A DNA stretch of 64,000 nt from contig NZ_CANLRG010000008.1 in the NCBI RefSeq assembly GCF_947493565.1, positions 117,219 through 181,218 on the forward strand, in the 5' to 3' direction. How positions within the stretch are numbered: position 1 is the first letter of the stretch; each line of letters begins with the position of its first letter. The DNA is from an uncultured Lutibacter sp. (GTDB taxonomy: Bacteria > Bacteroidota > Bacteroidia > Flavobacteriales > Flavobacteriaceae). Shown here piece after piece: positions 8,956 through 16,916 of the stretch. Under the pieces are notes generated by a model. That model was not told the origin of the DNA. It was given only the letters and a program-made list of their open reading frames with translations, and did no database searches. The translations under genes were made by a program, and so were the position numbers.

Positions 8956-8987
8956 TAATCCCCAAATATACTATTTTTTAGGGATTA
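8956..8987 (-). promoter_or_regulatory. Promoter inside an inverted repeat upstream of the AAA/DUF4143 gene
   Basis: TAATCCC (8956-8962) and GGGATTA (8981-8987) are inverted copies. Between them, touching the first arm, is CAAATATA (8963-8970), i.e. TATATTTG on the minus strand, an exact -7 element about 20 bases before the ATG. A further TATATCCCTAT half-site lies near 9030-9040. The arrangement looks like an operator overlapping a promoter. Confidence 0.45.
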
Positions 8988-9169
8988 TATTCCGCAATAT
9001 TTAGATAAATTTTAAAATACCCTATTATTTATATCCCTATCTAATTACTAATTAAACTGAACCATCCAATTACACATTTTACTATAAGGTATAAAACTGG
9101 TATTAAGTTACAAAAAGCATTGGAGTTTTTCAACATTGTTTATTTGAGAGTCTTCGTAAATTAAAATTC

Positions 9170-9207
9170 AAAGATTTGGCAATACATTATTTTAGTGCCA
9201 AACCTTT
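9170..9207. repeat. 12-bp inverted repeat (hairpin) next to the DnaC-like fragment
   Basis: AAAGATTTGGCA (9170-9181) and TGCCAAACCTTT (9196-9207) pair at 11 of 12 positions with a 14-base loop. It lies just after the stop codon of the DnaC-like fragment. There is no T-run that would make it a clear terminator on the minus strand, so it may be a terminator relic or an element boundary. Confidence 0.4.
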
Positions 9208-9209
9208 GA

Positions 9210-9461
9210 CTAGTTTCTCTTATCCCCACTCCCCCTATCAAAAGCTACCAAATTAAACAACTGTTGCATTCTTGAACGCACTCGATTTCCATAATGTTCT
9301 TCAAGTTCTTTAGCATTCAAGTTGGTAGTGCAATGCGTTTTAAATCGGTATTTTAAAAATAAATCGTGACGAGAAAGTAATACCTCGCCCATTACATTGC
9401 AATCTTTTCCAAAAAAACGTCCAATGGGTTCTATTCCTTGTCCTAAAAAAGTAATTCTCAT
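9210..9461 (-). pseudogene. C-terminal fragment of a DnaC-like P-loop ATPase
   Basis: 83 codons. The stretch VMGEVLLSRHDLFLKYRF followed by KTHCTTNLNAKELEEHYG and RVRSRMQQLFNLVAFD corresponds, from memory of the family, to the C-terminal third of DnaC/IstB-type helicase-loader ATPases (the sensor-1 TTNL and the arginine-rich end). The Walker A and B parts are missing, so this is a remnant rather than a working protein, although the frame is intact. Its ATG overlaps the stop of the XRE gene by four bases, a junction that may reflect a deletion. It is probably left over from a phage or plasmid-type element. Confidence 0.6.
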
Positions 9462-9688
9462 TGATGTATTTTGTTAAGTTTTTCAAATATTATCTTCATA
9501 GATACATCAAGCCCTTTCGCTAATTTGTCAATATTTTCGAGAGAAATGTTTTTTTCTCCTCGTTCAATCATTCTAATATATGTTCGATGTAAGTTTGAAC
9601 GAAAACCTAGTTCTTCTTGAGAGATGTCTTTTTCCTTTCGAAGTTCCCTAATTATTTTTCCAAAATTCAGGGATAATTCTGTGTTCAT
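9458..9688 (-). CDS. XRE-family helix-turn-helix regulator
   Basis: 76 residues from the ATG at 9688; an upstream in-frame GTG at 9709 would add seven residues but falls inside a putative operator. The HTH is ISQEELGFRSNLHRTYIRMIERGEKNIS (about 21-48 of the ATG form; recognition helix centred on HRTYIRMIERG), with KIIRELRKEKD before it. Such small Cro/C-like regulators usually repress their own promoter and often control a neighbouring restriction, toxin or mobility gene. The only partner here is the truncated ATPase fragment. Direct repeats upstream (9694-9708, 9740-9754) fit autoregulation. Confidence 0.8.
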   Translation of the reverse strand: MNTELSLNFGKIIRELRKEKDISQEELGFRSNLHRTYIRMIERGEKNISLENIDKLAKGLDVSMKIIFEKLNKIHQ

Positions 9689-9693
9689 TAAGT

Positions 9694-9754
9694 ATACTAT
9701 AGTTAGCACAAAGTAAGTTTAATATTAATTTCTTACTACATACTAAGGTTAGCA
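9694..9754 (-). promoter_or_regulatory. Operator-like repeats of the XRE gene
   Basis: ATACTATAGTTAGCA (9694-9708) and ATACTAAGGTTAGCA (9740-9754) are direct repeats, 13 of 15 identical, 46 bases apart. Between them lie AGTAAG/CTTACT inverted arms (9712-9717, 9732-9737) and a near -7 element, CAAAGTAA at 9709-9716 (7 of 8 on the minus strand). The remaining spacer, 9755-10003, holds no gene that I can support. Confidence 0.45.
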
Positions 9755-10003
9755 ATTCAATGTTGTTGGAATTTTAACTCTTTTAGTTTTTGAACTTTGA
9801 AATTTAGCAAAGGGAAAAACCAAAAGTGCTAAAATATACGGCTGGATTCAGCTTGTGTACAACAGTATAAGCTCTGATTTCGGCATGGAAAATGTCGGAG
9901 ACTTTTCCACTGTTGAAATCAAGGTGGTTAAAAATACAACAAACTTTTTTTATTAAACGAAAAGCCACACTGAATTATTAGGTATTGTTGGCATACGTTA
10001 ATT

Positions 10004-10486
10004 TTATTCTGTTTTATTTATAAAGTTCATTTTGACTCCCAAACAATCATTAAATTCAGATTCACAGTTTAGTTCAAATCCACTTTTAGTTATCACTCCA
10101 CTATATTTTAAAATATTTTTTGAGGTTCCAATTAAAATTTCTCTGTCAAGTTGATTTTGTGTTTTAATTATTTTCATTTGAGAGTTCTCATAAAGCTTCC
10201 TTTCTCCAATCTCAAATTGAATATTATTTTTTTTAATAATCAGTTTACTCATTTTGACTTTATAGAAAAAGACTCCGTGTTCATCTGAACTTTCAGTTCC
10301 GAAATAAAATCCATTTAATTTGTTGTCTAATGTGTCAATTACTATGTAATGATTTTCAGCTAACTCGTTACTTTTATATTCGTAAAATCCAATTAAATCA
10401 AATTCTATTGTTTCATTGTTCGATTTTTTCTCTGAATTACAGCTAAAGAGACTGAGTAATATTATTAATATGGATATCTTTTTCAT
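10004..10486 (-). CDS. Hypothetical lipoprotein
   Basis: 160 residues. Clear lipoprotein signal MKKISILIILLSLFSC (Cys 16). The rest is predicted all-beta, with IDTLDNKLNGFYFGTESSDEHGVFFYKVKM in the middle and two later cysteines (CESEFNDC). I do not recognise the family. It stands alone between two noncoding spacers in the accessory region, on the same strand as its neighbours. Confidence 0.6.
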   Translation of the reverse strand: MKKISILIILLSLFSCNSEKKSNNETIEFDLIGFYEYKSNELAENHYIVIDTLDNKLNGFYFGTESSDEHGVFFYKVKMSKLIIKKNNIQFEIGERKLYENSQMKIIKTQNQLDREILIGTSKNILKYSGVITKSGFELNCESEFNDCLGVKMNFINKTE

Positions 10487-10661
10487 AATTTATACCAACC
10501 TGATATATACTTATATCAAATAATTTTTTATCTTATTTTAATTAAAGAATAAATGTACTTTTTATGGTGCTTATTGTTTTAATAGTGCAATTTTTTGCTT
10601 GTTAAATATACTCATTTTAAGGTTTAGAATTATTCTATTTTAGTGAATCCAACAATTTTGG

Positions 10662-11045
10662 TTATACATTATTACTTGCTGTACTTTTATTTTTCCAGTT
10701 TTCAAATGTCATTTCAAATTTTATTTCTCCTTTTCCGTGAGTTCCAACTTTTTTCCAATCCGATTTTCTATAAAAAATTTCTGCTCTTGTGTTTGGTGCA
10801 GTTCCCAATCAAACATTTTTAGAAGTTTTATTAAAGTACCAATTTAACATCAAGTCGTGTAATTGTCTTCCAATTCCTTGTTTGTCATGGTTAGGGTGTA
10901 CAAATAGTGCCCAAATATTATTTTCTATTAAGTCCACTAATGAAAATCCAACAATTTGATTGTCAATTTCACACACCCTGCCTATTCCTCTTATTGTAAT
11001 AAATTCCAAACAATAAGTATCAGTTACTAATTCAGGACGGGTCAT
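10662..11045 (-). pseudogene. GNAT acetyltransferase gene broken by an in-frame TGA
   Basis: The open part (78 codons) has the GNAT signature VHPNHDKQGIGRQLHDLM. It stops at TGA 10809-10811, but the same frame continues with LGTAPNTRAEIFYRKSDW and KKVGTHGKGEIKFEMTF to a TAA at 10662-10664, exactly the usual C-terminal half of this family. In relatives that I recall, the position of the TGA is a Trp (xVWLGT), so a single TGG-to-TGA change explains it. The first 25 or so residues of the family are also missing; an in-frame stop lies just upstream of the ATG at 11045. It is therefore a pseudogene by two lesions. Confidence 0.75.
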
Positions 11046-11052
11046 TATGTGT

Positions 11053-11178
11053 GGTAACGTGTTTATATAAAATTAGTTGCGTGCTTTAAGCAACTAATTT
11101 AGCAAATACAAACCGAATAGAAAATTCGCGAAGATTTTCGTAAGTAGACTAGAACTATCAATAAATTATATACGGTGT
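11053..11178. repeat. Long imperfect hairpin spacer (cassette-boundary-like)
   Basis: Outer arms TAACGTGTTTATATAA (from 11053) and TTATATACGGTGTT (to about 11174) pair imperfectly. Inside is a perfect 11-bp hairpin, AAATTAGTTGC (11070-11080) with GCAACTAATTT (11090-11100), and a second GAAAAT/ATTTTC pair around 11120-11140. The layout, a long folded spacer between two unrelated single genes of the same orientation, resembles attC-like or repeat elements that I recall from other Flavobacteriia. No integrase is present in the window. Confidence 0.4.
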
Positions 11179-11206
11179 TGGCAATAGTTTTATCCATAAT
11201 AACTTA

Positions 11207-13021
11207 TTACTCTTTTATATTAGGGGAATTGATTCTGCCAGAGTTTAGCCCTCTTATTGAAAGAGATTTAACAGCTTTTTTTTCATCAAGTTCAAATAAA
11301 ATTTGCATATTATATCTAGGGTTGTCACTTTCAACTAAAAATAAGGTTCTAGTAAATGGCCATATTTCAAGAGGTTCATCCCAATAATTAGATTCTAAAT
11401 ATAATTTATTATCCTCTAAATAAATTCTTCGGTTTCTTTTTTTATCTACAATATACTTTCCTAGATAAGGTGTAATATTATTTATTTTATTAAGATGATA
11501 ATCAGGTATTTTTTCATTTAATAATTTTAGTGAATTTAAGCTTTCCAAATGTCTTGGGTTATCCTCTAATGCTATTTTAAAATATTTAACGCTTTTGTTT
11601 TTGTTTCCTTTTTCCAGATATAACCTTCCTAAGTTATAATTGGTGAGATACCAATTTGGAAATGCTTTATTAGATAATAATAGGGTTTCAATAGCTTCAT
11701 CTAATCTTGCATTATTTTGAAGATAAAGACTAGTTTGAAGTAATTCTCGCCAATCTAATTTTGTTAAGTACTCTTTTTCGTGCTTAAGTATCTCATTTAT
11801 TATTTTCTCAGTGTAATAAAATCCATTATCAGAAATATGTTGACCTATAGAAGATGGGTTTAAAGGCTTCTTTAGTCCTTTCTCAAAAGTGAAACTGTGT
11901 TCATATAATTTTTTATCCTTTTCTTTGAATGAATCAAAGCCTTTTAAGTTTGCATCAAAAAAGTCTCCAATATAACTAGTCATTTCAATATAAAAGTTAT
12001 AGATCATTCCTTTTTCAGATAAAGATAGCGAGTCATTTGTAGTCGTCTCATACAATAAATTTAAGCCAGAGAAATAACTATGTTTGTTATGATTAAATCT
12101 TATTAAGGCTTTATTAGAATATTTAACCTTATCATAAAAAGTAGAAGGATTTTGTTCAGGGTTCTTTAGGTTTTTTCCAATTAATAAGAGATTTGAAGAA
12201 AAATCATAAGGATTGTAAAATTCACTTTTTTTAATTAAATCTAACCATCCTTGAGACATAATTGATCCATCTAATGAAATAGTTGCATCAATGTCTTTAT
12301 TTTTTGAAGCAAAAATGATATTTGATAATCCCCCTAAGCTAAAGCCAAAAGTGCCAATTTTTTCACTTTTGTGCTTTCTTTTAGCAAAGCCTAGTAGATA
12401 AGCTAAGTCTTCTGCTTGCGTATGTACATCTCTAAGTGTTCTGGTTTGTAATAAAGTATATTCACCTTTAGCCATAACAGAAAATATAATATACCCTTTA
12501 CTAGCTAAATATTCACAGATAATACTGTTATCTGAAGCAGAGCTATTCATAGGTGGAGCATAAATAATTATTGGAAAATCTTTTTCAACCTCTTCAGCAT
12601 TTAAAAAAGCATGAGTTTTTTCATTTAAAAGATTAGTAATAACATTTTGCTTTGTAGTTTCAGTTTGATTTATGAAGTTCTTAATTGCATCTATTTTATT
12701 ATTAGGAGTGTTTTTTTTAAAATCAGTTTCTGATGCCCAATATCCAATATAATCTTTATACTTCATTCTTTTTGAAAAATTAATTTTTTTTGCAGGGTAC
12801 CAAACAGATATTTGCATTGGCCTTCCAATAGGGTTATTGGTTCTTGCTTTATAGTAATCATATTTGTTTAAATAAGACCTACTTTGGTCATAAGTATGAA
12901 TGACTTTGTAGCCAACGGGGTATTCGCCATACTCTAACTGTTTTGTTATTTCATTTTGACAATTAGCTTTTAATGAATTGATTAGTATTGTGATTACAAT
13001 TAATAAAAAATTATATTTCAT
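11207..13021 (-). CDS. Secreted alpha/beta hydrolase with C-terminal TPR region
   Basis: 604 residues from the ATG at 13021, chosen because the signal peptide MKYNFLLIVITILINSLKANC begins there; an earlier in-frame ATG at 13054 adds 11 residues before it. The hydrolase domain (about 30-340) has APPMNSSASDN near the oxyanion region and the nucleophile elbow GFSLGG, as in PAF-acetylhydrolase/dienelactone-hydrolase-like enzymes. A TPR-like stretch follows (about 430-500; NWYLTNYNLGRLYLEKGNK), then a small beta domain. The substrate is unknown. It is a single gene in the accessory region, flanked on its downstream side by a long hairpin. Confidence 0.75.
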   Translation of the reverse strand: MKYNFLLIVITILINSLKANCQNEITKQLEYGEYPVGYKVIHTYDQSRSYLNKYDYYKARTNNPIGRPMQISVWYPAKKINFSKRMKYKDYIGYWASETDFKKNTPNNKIDAIKNFINQTETTKQNVITNLLNEKTHAFLNAEEVEKDFPIIIYAPPMNSSASDNSIICEYLASKGYIIFSVMAKGEYTLLQTRTLRDVHTQAEDLAYLLGFAKRKHKSEKIGTFGFSLGGLSNIIFASKNKDIDATISLDGSIMSQGWLDLIKKSEFYNPYDFSSNLLLIGKNLKNPEQNPSTFYDKVKYSNKALIRFNHNKHSYFSGLNLLYETTTNDSLSLSEKGMIYNFYIEMTSYIGDFFDANLKGFDSFKEKDKKLYEHSFTFEKGLKKPLNPSSIGQHISDNGFYYTEKIINEILKHEKEYLTKLDWRELLQTSLYLQNNARLDEAIETLLLSNKAFPNWYLTNYNLGRLYLEKGNKNKSVKYFKIALEDNPRHLESLNSLKLLNEKIPDYHLNKINNITPYLGKYIVDKKRNRRIYLEDNKLYLESNYWDEPLEIWPFTRTLFLVESDNPRYNMQILFELDEKKAVKSLSIRGLNSGRINSPNIKE

Positions 13022-13210
13022 TTTTGAACAGTTAAAGTTTTTTTGTAAAGACAATTGTTTATTTAAATTGTTACAGTTACGATTTTCTTTTTTTAAATTA
13101 TGCCTACTTGTTATATGCTTATATTATATACATTTGCCCCTATTTTAATTCAAAAATAAGGTACTTTTATATTTGTTTATTGTTTGATTGGTAAATTTAT
13201 TTTTTTAGAA

Positions 13211-13537
13211 TTATTCTTCTTTGAGAAGAGGGTATTTATAAATTTCATCCGTTAAATATTTATACCAATTCCAAAACTTTATTGGTTTTCTTTCAAATAC
13301 TCTAAAAATAACTGTGTCTGATGTCTAAGGGTTTTCTTTTTTGAATAATTCGAATTTTTTATTCATCAACTCTATGTTTCTCCCCTTTTCTTTCAATAAA
13401 ATAAAATTAAATTCATTGTTTTTTGTTTGAAAATTATATAAATTAAGGATTTTATTATATCCTAAATTTAAAAAACTTAAGTTTGAAAAAATGATAATGA
13501 CAAATACAAATAATATAATTCTAATTGAAATTTTCAT
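13211..13537 (-). pseudogene. Small membrane-anchored protein gene interrupted by in-frame TAG
   Basis: The first 70 codons encode an N-terminal membrane helix (IRIILFVFVIIIFSNL) and a charged tail ending KKENP, then TAG at 13325-13327. The same frame runs on with TSDTVIFRVFERKPIKFWNW and YKYLTDEIYKYPLL to TAA at 13211-13213. That second part is rich in aromatic residues and looks like a natural C-terminus of this Flavobacteriia family (recalled, no name). A single K-to-stop change would account for it. Read-through or a sequencing error cannot be excluded from sequence alone. Confidence 0.6.
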
Positions 13538-13623
13538 AATATATAATTTTAATTACAAACACCAGAATTTGAAGCATGCATTATACTAATAAATAGAGTT
13601 ATCACTTTTAGGTAGTACCAGTT

Positions 13624-14043
13624 TTATTTCATAAGTTCAATTAAAATCCCAATTGTTCCAATTATAAAACATAAAGGCGAAAATAATTTTGTATCCAATT
13701 TCCCGAAATCTGTTTTCTTTACACTTTTAAAAAACCCAACATACTTAAATTCTCCAATTGCTCTCAAAAGAAATATTATTGGAATTATCCAACTTCCATA
13801 TTTTATAATCCAATTAGGTAGATTGTACTCAATAACTCCAGATTTAAGAATGTAAAAAATTCCAAATATTGTTAATCCAATTCCAACTATGGCACTATCA
13901 ATTTTTTTTGGATTCAAAACTCTTTCTCCACTTTCTTTTGTCGGTAATGATGCCTCAAAACCAAATTTACCTCCAACAACCCAATTAAAATGAATTAGTC
14001 CAAGTCCAATTAGTACAGTACTTAGTAAAATTGATAAAATCAT
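13624..14043 (-). CDS. DUF3995 integral membrane protein
   Basis: 139 residues with four hydrophobic helices (about 2-20, 45-65, 78-98, 120-137). The HFNWVVGGKFGFEASLPT segment after helix 1 and LRAIGEFKYVGFFKS before helix 4 are hallmarks of DUF3995. The function is unknown. It is a single gene in the accessory region with about 80-200 bases of noncoding sequence on either side. Confidence 0.8.
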   Translation of the reverse strand: MILSILLSTVLIGLGLIHFNWVVGGKFGFEASLPTKESGERVLNPKKIDSAIVGIGLTIFGIFYILKSGVIEYNLPNWIIKYGSWIIPIIFLLRAIGEFKYVGFFKSVKKTDFGKLDTKLFSPLCFIIGTIGILIELMK

Positions 14044-14197
14044 AATCTAAAGTTTTTTTGCTCTCAAATTAATATTAATGTATTTTTATAAAATTTATTA
14101 ATGCATTTACCCTTTCAATTTTAGCTTAAATGTAAGCGTAAATTTTATATAGCCTAAGTTAACAATTCATTAATTTCAACTACTAATCAGAAAGAAC

Positions 14198-14270
14198 AAA
14201 AGAGAGGGATTGGGTTATGATATTACGTAGAGAAATTCATCTCGTCAACATTGATAATTCCCTCTCTTTT
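14198..14270. repeat. Perfect 12-bp inverted repeat around a 49-base core
   Basis: AAAAGAGAGGGA (14198-14209) is the exact reverse complement of TCCCTCTCTTTT (14259-14270). The core contains a smaller GAGA...TCTC fold (14230-14243). The right arm abuts the stop codon of the YjbR relic, which lacks its usual C-terminus, as if the element had replaced it. Confidence 0.45.
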
Positions 14271-14271
14271 T

Positions 14272-14525
14272 CTATTTGTAATCAATTACTTTTCCATTAG
14301 TCAAAATGCTATTCCAATGCGTTTTGTTCGTATAGCAGCCTGGGATTACTTCTTCATGTTTTTCCCTAAACTCCAAAATATTTTTGGATTGCATTTTACA
14401 TTGATAAATTCAAAGGTCTCCACATTGGTTGAAGTGAATATTTTGTCTTCGACAGAAAACACCAAAGTAACTTTATAAAATGACATTTTTTCTATCATCC
14501 TATTAGCGAAAGACAATAAATTTCA
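14272..14525 (-). pseudogene. Frameshifted and truncated MmcQ/YjbR-like relic
   Basis: Reading the minus strand gives MSFYKVTLVFSVEDKIF and FEFINVKCNPKI in one frame, then LEFREKHEEVIPGCYTNKTH and WNSILTNGKVIDYK in another, so a frameshift lies near 14375-14385 in an A/T run. An EIYCLS piece near 14506-14523 in a third register suggests a second shift. Together they match the order of YjbR motifs (TLVFKV, INLKCDP, xxGYHMNKKHWNT) seen in the intact homologue at 30360-30716. The C-terminal LIDHSY part is missing, cut off at the inverted repeat. A plus-strand frame over this stretch is only its shadow. Confidence 0.7.
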
Positions 14526-14542
14526 GCAAGTTTCTATGTCCA

Positions 14543-14965
14543 TTACTCACTTTTTTCAGCAAATCCAAGTATGTAACCATTATTGTCCTTTAGATAAAAT
14601 TCACGCATTCCGTACCAGGCCGTTTTCAGTTCGGTTGGATTCAAACCTTCGTCTTTTATTTGCTTGTAAAAGTCATCAATTCCGTCAATTTCCATATAGA
14701 ACGATACACTTGCTCCCATTGAAATGTCTTTTGCTAGAAGAACATCTTGTTTGAAGCTGTCAGTCCGCTGAAACATCATTTCTATATTGTCTTTACTCAC
14801 CAAGGCGTAAACATAATTCTTTCCGCCTGTCAATGATTGTTCAATTCCATCCTGCGTTTCGGGAACCACTATTACCAATGAAAAACCTAAAACGTTTTGA
14901 TAAAATTCAATGGTTTCTCTAATACTCTTTACCTCAAAATTGGGGGTTAATTTGTTTGCTTTCAT
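14543..14965 (-). CDS. VOC (glyoxalase/bleomycin-resistance-like) family protein
   Basis: 140 residues from the ATG at 14965; an in-frame ATG at 14992 would add nine residues of no obvious use. Two beta-alpha-beta-beta-beta modules: NFEVKSIRETIEFYQNVLGF (first) and SFYMEIDGIDDFYKQI with REFYLKDNNGYILGF (second), the usual VOC metal/ligand fold. It lies 30 bases downstream of an AraC-type gene on the same strand, so it is probably co-transcribed with that regulator. The substrate is not predictable. Confidence 0.85.
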   Translation of the reverse strand: MKANKLTPNFEVKSIRETIEFYQNVLGFSLVIVVPETQDGIEQSLTGGKNYVYALVSKDNIEMMFQRTDSFKQDVLLAKDISMGASVSFYMEIDGIDDFYKQIKDEGLNPTELKTAWYGMREFYLKDNNGYILGFAEKSE

Positions 14966-14994
14966 TTTTTTATTTTTTAGTTGAAAACACAAAT

Positions 14995-15741
14995 TTACGT
15001 TGTCTGAATGGTGGTCAATTGTAAAAATCGGTCATTTTCGTTCAAATACAAATTAGTTGGTGTCGAGCCTGTAATCTGCTTTACCTGCTTGATAAAATGG
15101 GCTTGGTCGTAATAATTATTTTCTGGAAAAAGTTTACCATTTGCAATATGTTTTAATGATGAATGACATTTTAAGATATTGCAGAATGTTTTAAGTGAAA
15201 AACCGAAACGACTGTTAAAATATCTGTTAATTTGCCGTTTGCTCCAAAAAGTCCTTTCTGAAATTTCTTGGACTGAAATTTCACCTTTTCGATCATAAAT
15301 AATCTTGAAAAGTTCAAATTTTCTACTGTCAATTTCTTTTAGGTTTTTGAGTCCGTATTTTAATTTTTCGGTTATTGAATCGGTAAATTTTTCGAAATTT
15401 CCAAAGTCGAAATTTTCACAGCCAAAAAAATTAGTTGGCAAGTTTGTTGTTGTGTTTTTAAGTTCTTTGATTGACTTTTTAAAAATATACTCAGCTGAAA
15501 TCAGTTTGAAGCAAACGCCAATCAATTTGATATTTTTTGGTATCGAGATTTGAATTTGTTTTGTCCAAACTCCTGTCAACGATACTTTGGTAATTTGCCC
15601 ATTTTTAATTTCAAAAATCAGGTCAAAAAATCCGTCTGGAAGTATTTCATAGTAGCATTCATTTTCGCAAGTCTCAAACTCCCAAAAACTTTTTATGAAG
15701 TTGGAAATAAATCCTTTGGTATGTTTTTCTTGGTAGCTCAC
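14995..15741 (-). CDS. AraC-family regulator with DUF6597-like N-terminal domain
   Basis: 248 residues from a GTG start (15741). The N-terminal part (YYEILPDGFFDLIFEI) matches the DUF6597-type sensory domain; the C-terminal 85 residues form the AraC HTH pair, with ISERTFWSKRQINRYFNSRFG (first helix-turn-helix) and YYDQAHFIKQVKQITGSTPT (second). It likely controls the VOC gene behind it. The 213-base upstream spacer carries a hairpin and a distant promoter match. Confidence 0.85.
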   Translation of the reverse strand: MSYQEKHTKGFISNFIKSFWEFETCENECYYEILPDGFFDLIFEIKNGQITKVSLTGVWTKQIQISIPKNIKLIGVCFKLISAEYIFKKSIKELKNTTTNLPTNFFGCENFDFGNFEKFTDSITEKLKYGLKNLKEIDSRKFELFKIIYDRKGEISVQEISERTFWSKRQINRYFNSRFGFSLKTFCNILKCHSSLKHIANGKLFPENNYYDQAHFIKQVKQITGSTPTNLYLNENDRFLQLTTIQTT

Positions 15742-15789
15742 TCAGTTTGATTAAATAACACACAACTAGTTTCTTATAAGATTTGCACG

Positions 15790-15864
15790 ACTGAAAAATC
15801 GGAGGTTTTCAGTGATAACAAACCGTTTGTTGAATGTTTATTGTTTTTTATTAGCTCAAATTTA
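15790..15864 (-). promoter_or_regulatory. Hairpins and -7 element upstream of the AraC/VOC pair
   Basis: ACTGAAAA (15790-15797) pairs perfectly with TTTTCAGT (15806-15813), and AACAAA/TTTGTT arms lie at about 15818-15833. CAAATTTA at 15857-15864 (TAAATTTG on the minus strand) is an exact -7 match but 116 bases from the start, which would give a structured leader. Confidence 0.3.
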
Positions 15865-15954
15865 AGTATAAATTATATAAATATTTGTTGTAGACTGAGC
15901 TTTATTTTATACTTTCAATCCAATTACATATCATTCTATCATTCATGTTAACAA

Positions 15955-16587
15955 TTATTTTTTTGTCAATGCTAGCTTTATCCCAAGTGTTAAAAATAGT
16001 ACGCCTGTTATTTTATCCAACCAATTTTTTATTTTATAGTTTTTTCGAATTTGATTCGACAATTTGGACACGAACAAAGCTAAAATTAGACACCAAATTG
16101 TTCCTGTTGTTAGAAATGTAATTCCTAGAATCAAGAAAGGTAAATAGTTTACCTCATAACTTGGATCAATAAATTGTGGTAAAAATGCAAGAAAAAATAA
16201 TGCTACTTTAGGATTCAGAATATTAGTAAAGACTCCAGAAATATAAATTTTTCTATAATTAGTAACTTGATTTTCTTTACTTAATTCAAAGTTCTCATCT
16301 GGCTTTTTAAGAATCGCTTTAAACCCTAAAAATATCAAATATGCAGCACCAACGTACTTCACTATTTCGAAAGCTATGGCAGATTTTTCAAGAATTATAG
16401 AGAGCCCTAACGTTGCAAAAATTATATGAAAAATTGCTCCTGTTGATATTCCCAACGCAGATAAAACCCCTGCCTTTTTCCCTTGAGAAATACTCCTTCC
16501 AAGTATATACATTGTATCTGCTCCAGGCGTTAAATTCAAAATTAGTCCAGCTATTAAAAAAGTTTCAAAGTTTATTATTCCAAACAT
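15955..16587 (-). CDS. LysE/RhtB-family amino-acid exporter
   Basis: 210 residues, six hydrophobic helices. The N-terminus LILNLTPGADTMYILGRSISQG carries the conserved NLTPGPD-type motif, and GVFTNILNPKVALFFLAFLP is the second family signature. Members export amino acids or homoserine lactones through the inner membrane. It is a single gene in the accessory region. Confidence 0.9.
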   Translation of the reverse strand: MFGIINFETFLIAGLILNLTPGADTMYILGRSISQGKKAGVLSALGISTGAIFHIIFATLGLSIILEKSAIAFEIVKYVGAAYLIFLGFKAILKKPDENFELSKENQVTNYRKIYISGVFTNILNPKVALFFLAFLPQFIDPSYEVNYLPFLILGITFLTTGTIWCLILALFVSKLSNQIRKNYKIKNWLDKITGVLFLTLGIKLALTKK

Positions 16588-16607
16588 AATTATTTTGTTT
16601 TAAATTT

Positions 16608-16916
16608 TCATTCCCTATAATCAGAGAATACAATATCACCATCTAAGTCAGACACAATGACTAGATTTGAGCCTTTGATTCGTATTGCTCCACCAGAAGG
16701 TATATAGTCTCATAAGAAGTACCCTATATATTTGATTTAGAATTACAGCAAACTGTGAATAAGATTTCTTATCGAAAATCATTTTATATTGTTTGGTCTA
16801 ATATTATTAATAAGTTTACCTTCTTTAAATTCCTCTGTCTTATCATTATTAGGGCTACAACTTATGTGAAAAAAGGTAAACAAAATAATAAAATTAAAAT
16901 AGATTTTCTTTTGCTT
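16608..16916 (-). pseudogene. Degenerate lipoprotein gene
   Basis: One minus-strand frame reads KIYFNFIILFTFFHISCSPN (a lipoprotein signal with lipobox HISC), then DKTEEFKEGKLINN, several in-frame stops, and finally DYIPSGGAIRIKGSNLVIV and SDLDGDIVFSDYRE before a last TGA at 16608-16610. No start codon is left. The family is not recognised. The stretch to 17126 holds nothing further that I can support. Confidence 0.5.

Noticed and set aside
11175..11387. Plus-strand open frame of 70 codons
   Set aside because: Overlaps the end of the hydrolase gene antisense; no signal, motif or start context.
10809..13327. Recoding of stop codons (selenocysteine, pyrrolysine or suppressor use)
   Set aside because: Two different stops (TGA and TAG) in unrelated accessory genes, with other decay nearby and no recoding elements or machinery seen; simple nonsense mutation fits better.
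14251..14478. Plus-strand open frame of 75 codons
   Set aside because: It is the antisense shadow of the frameshifted YjbR relic; the minus-strand reading matches family motifs while the plus-strand reading matches nothing.
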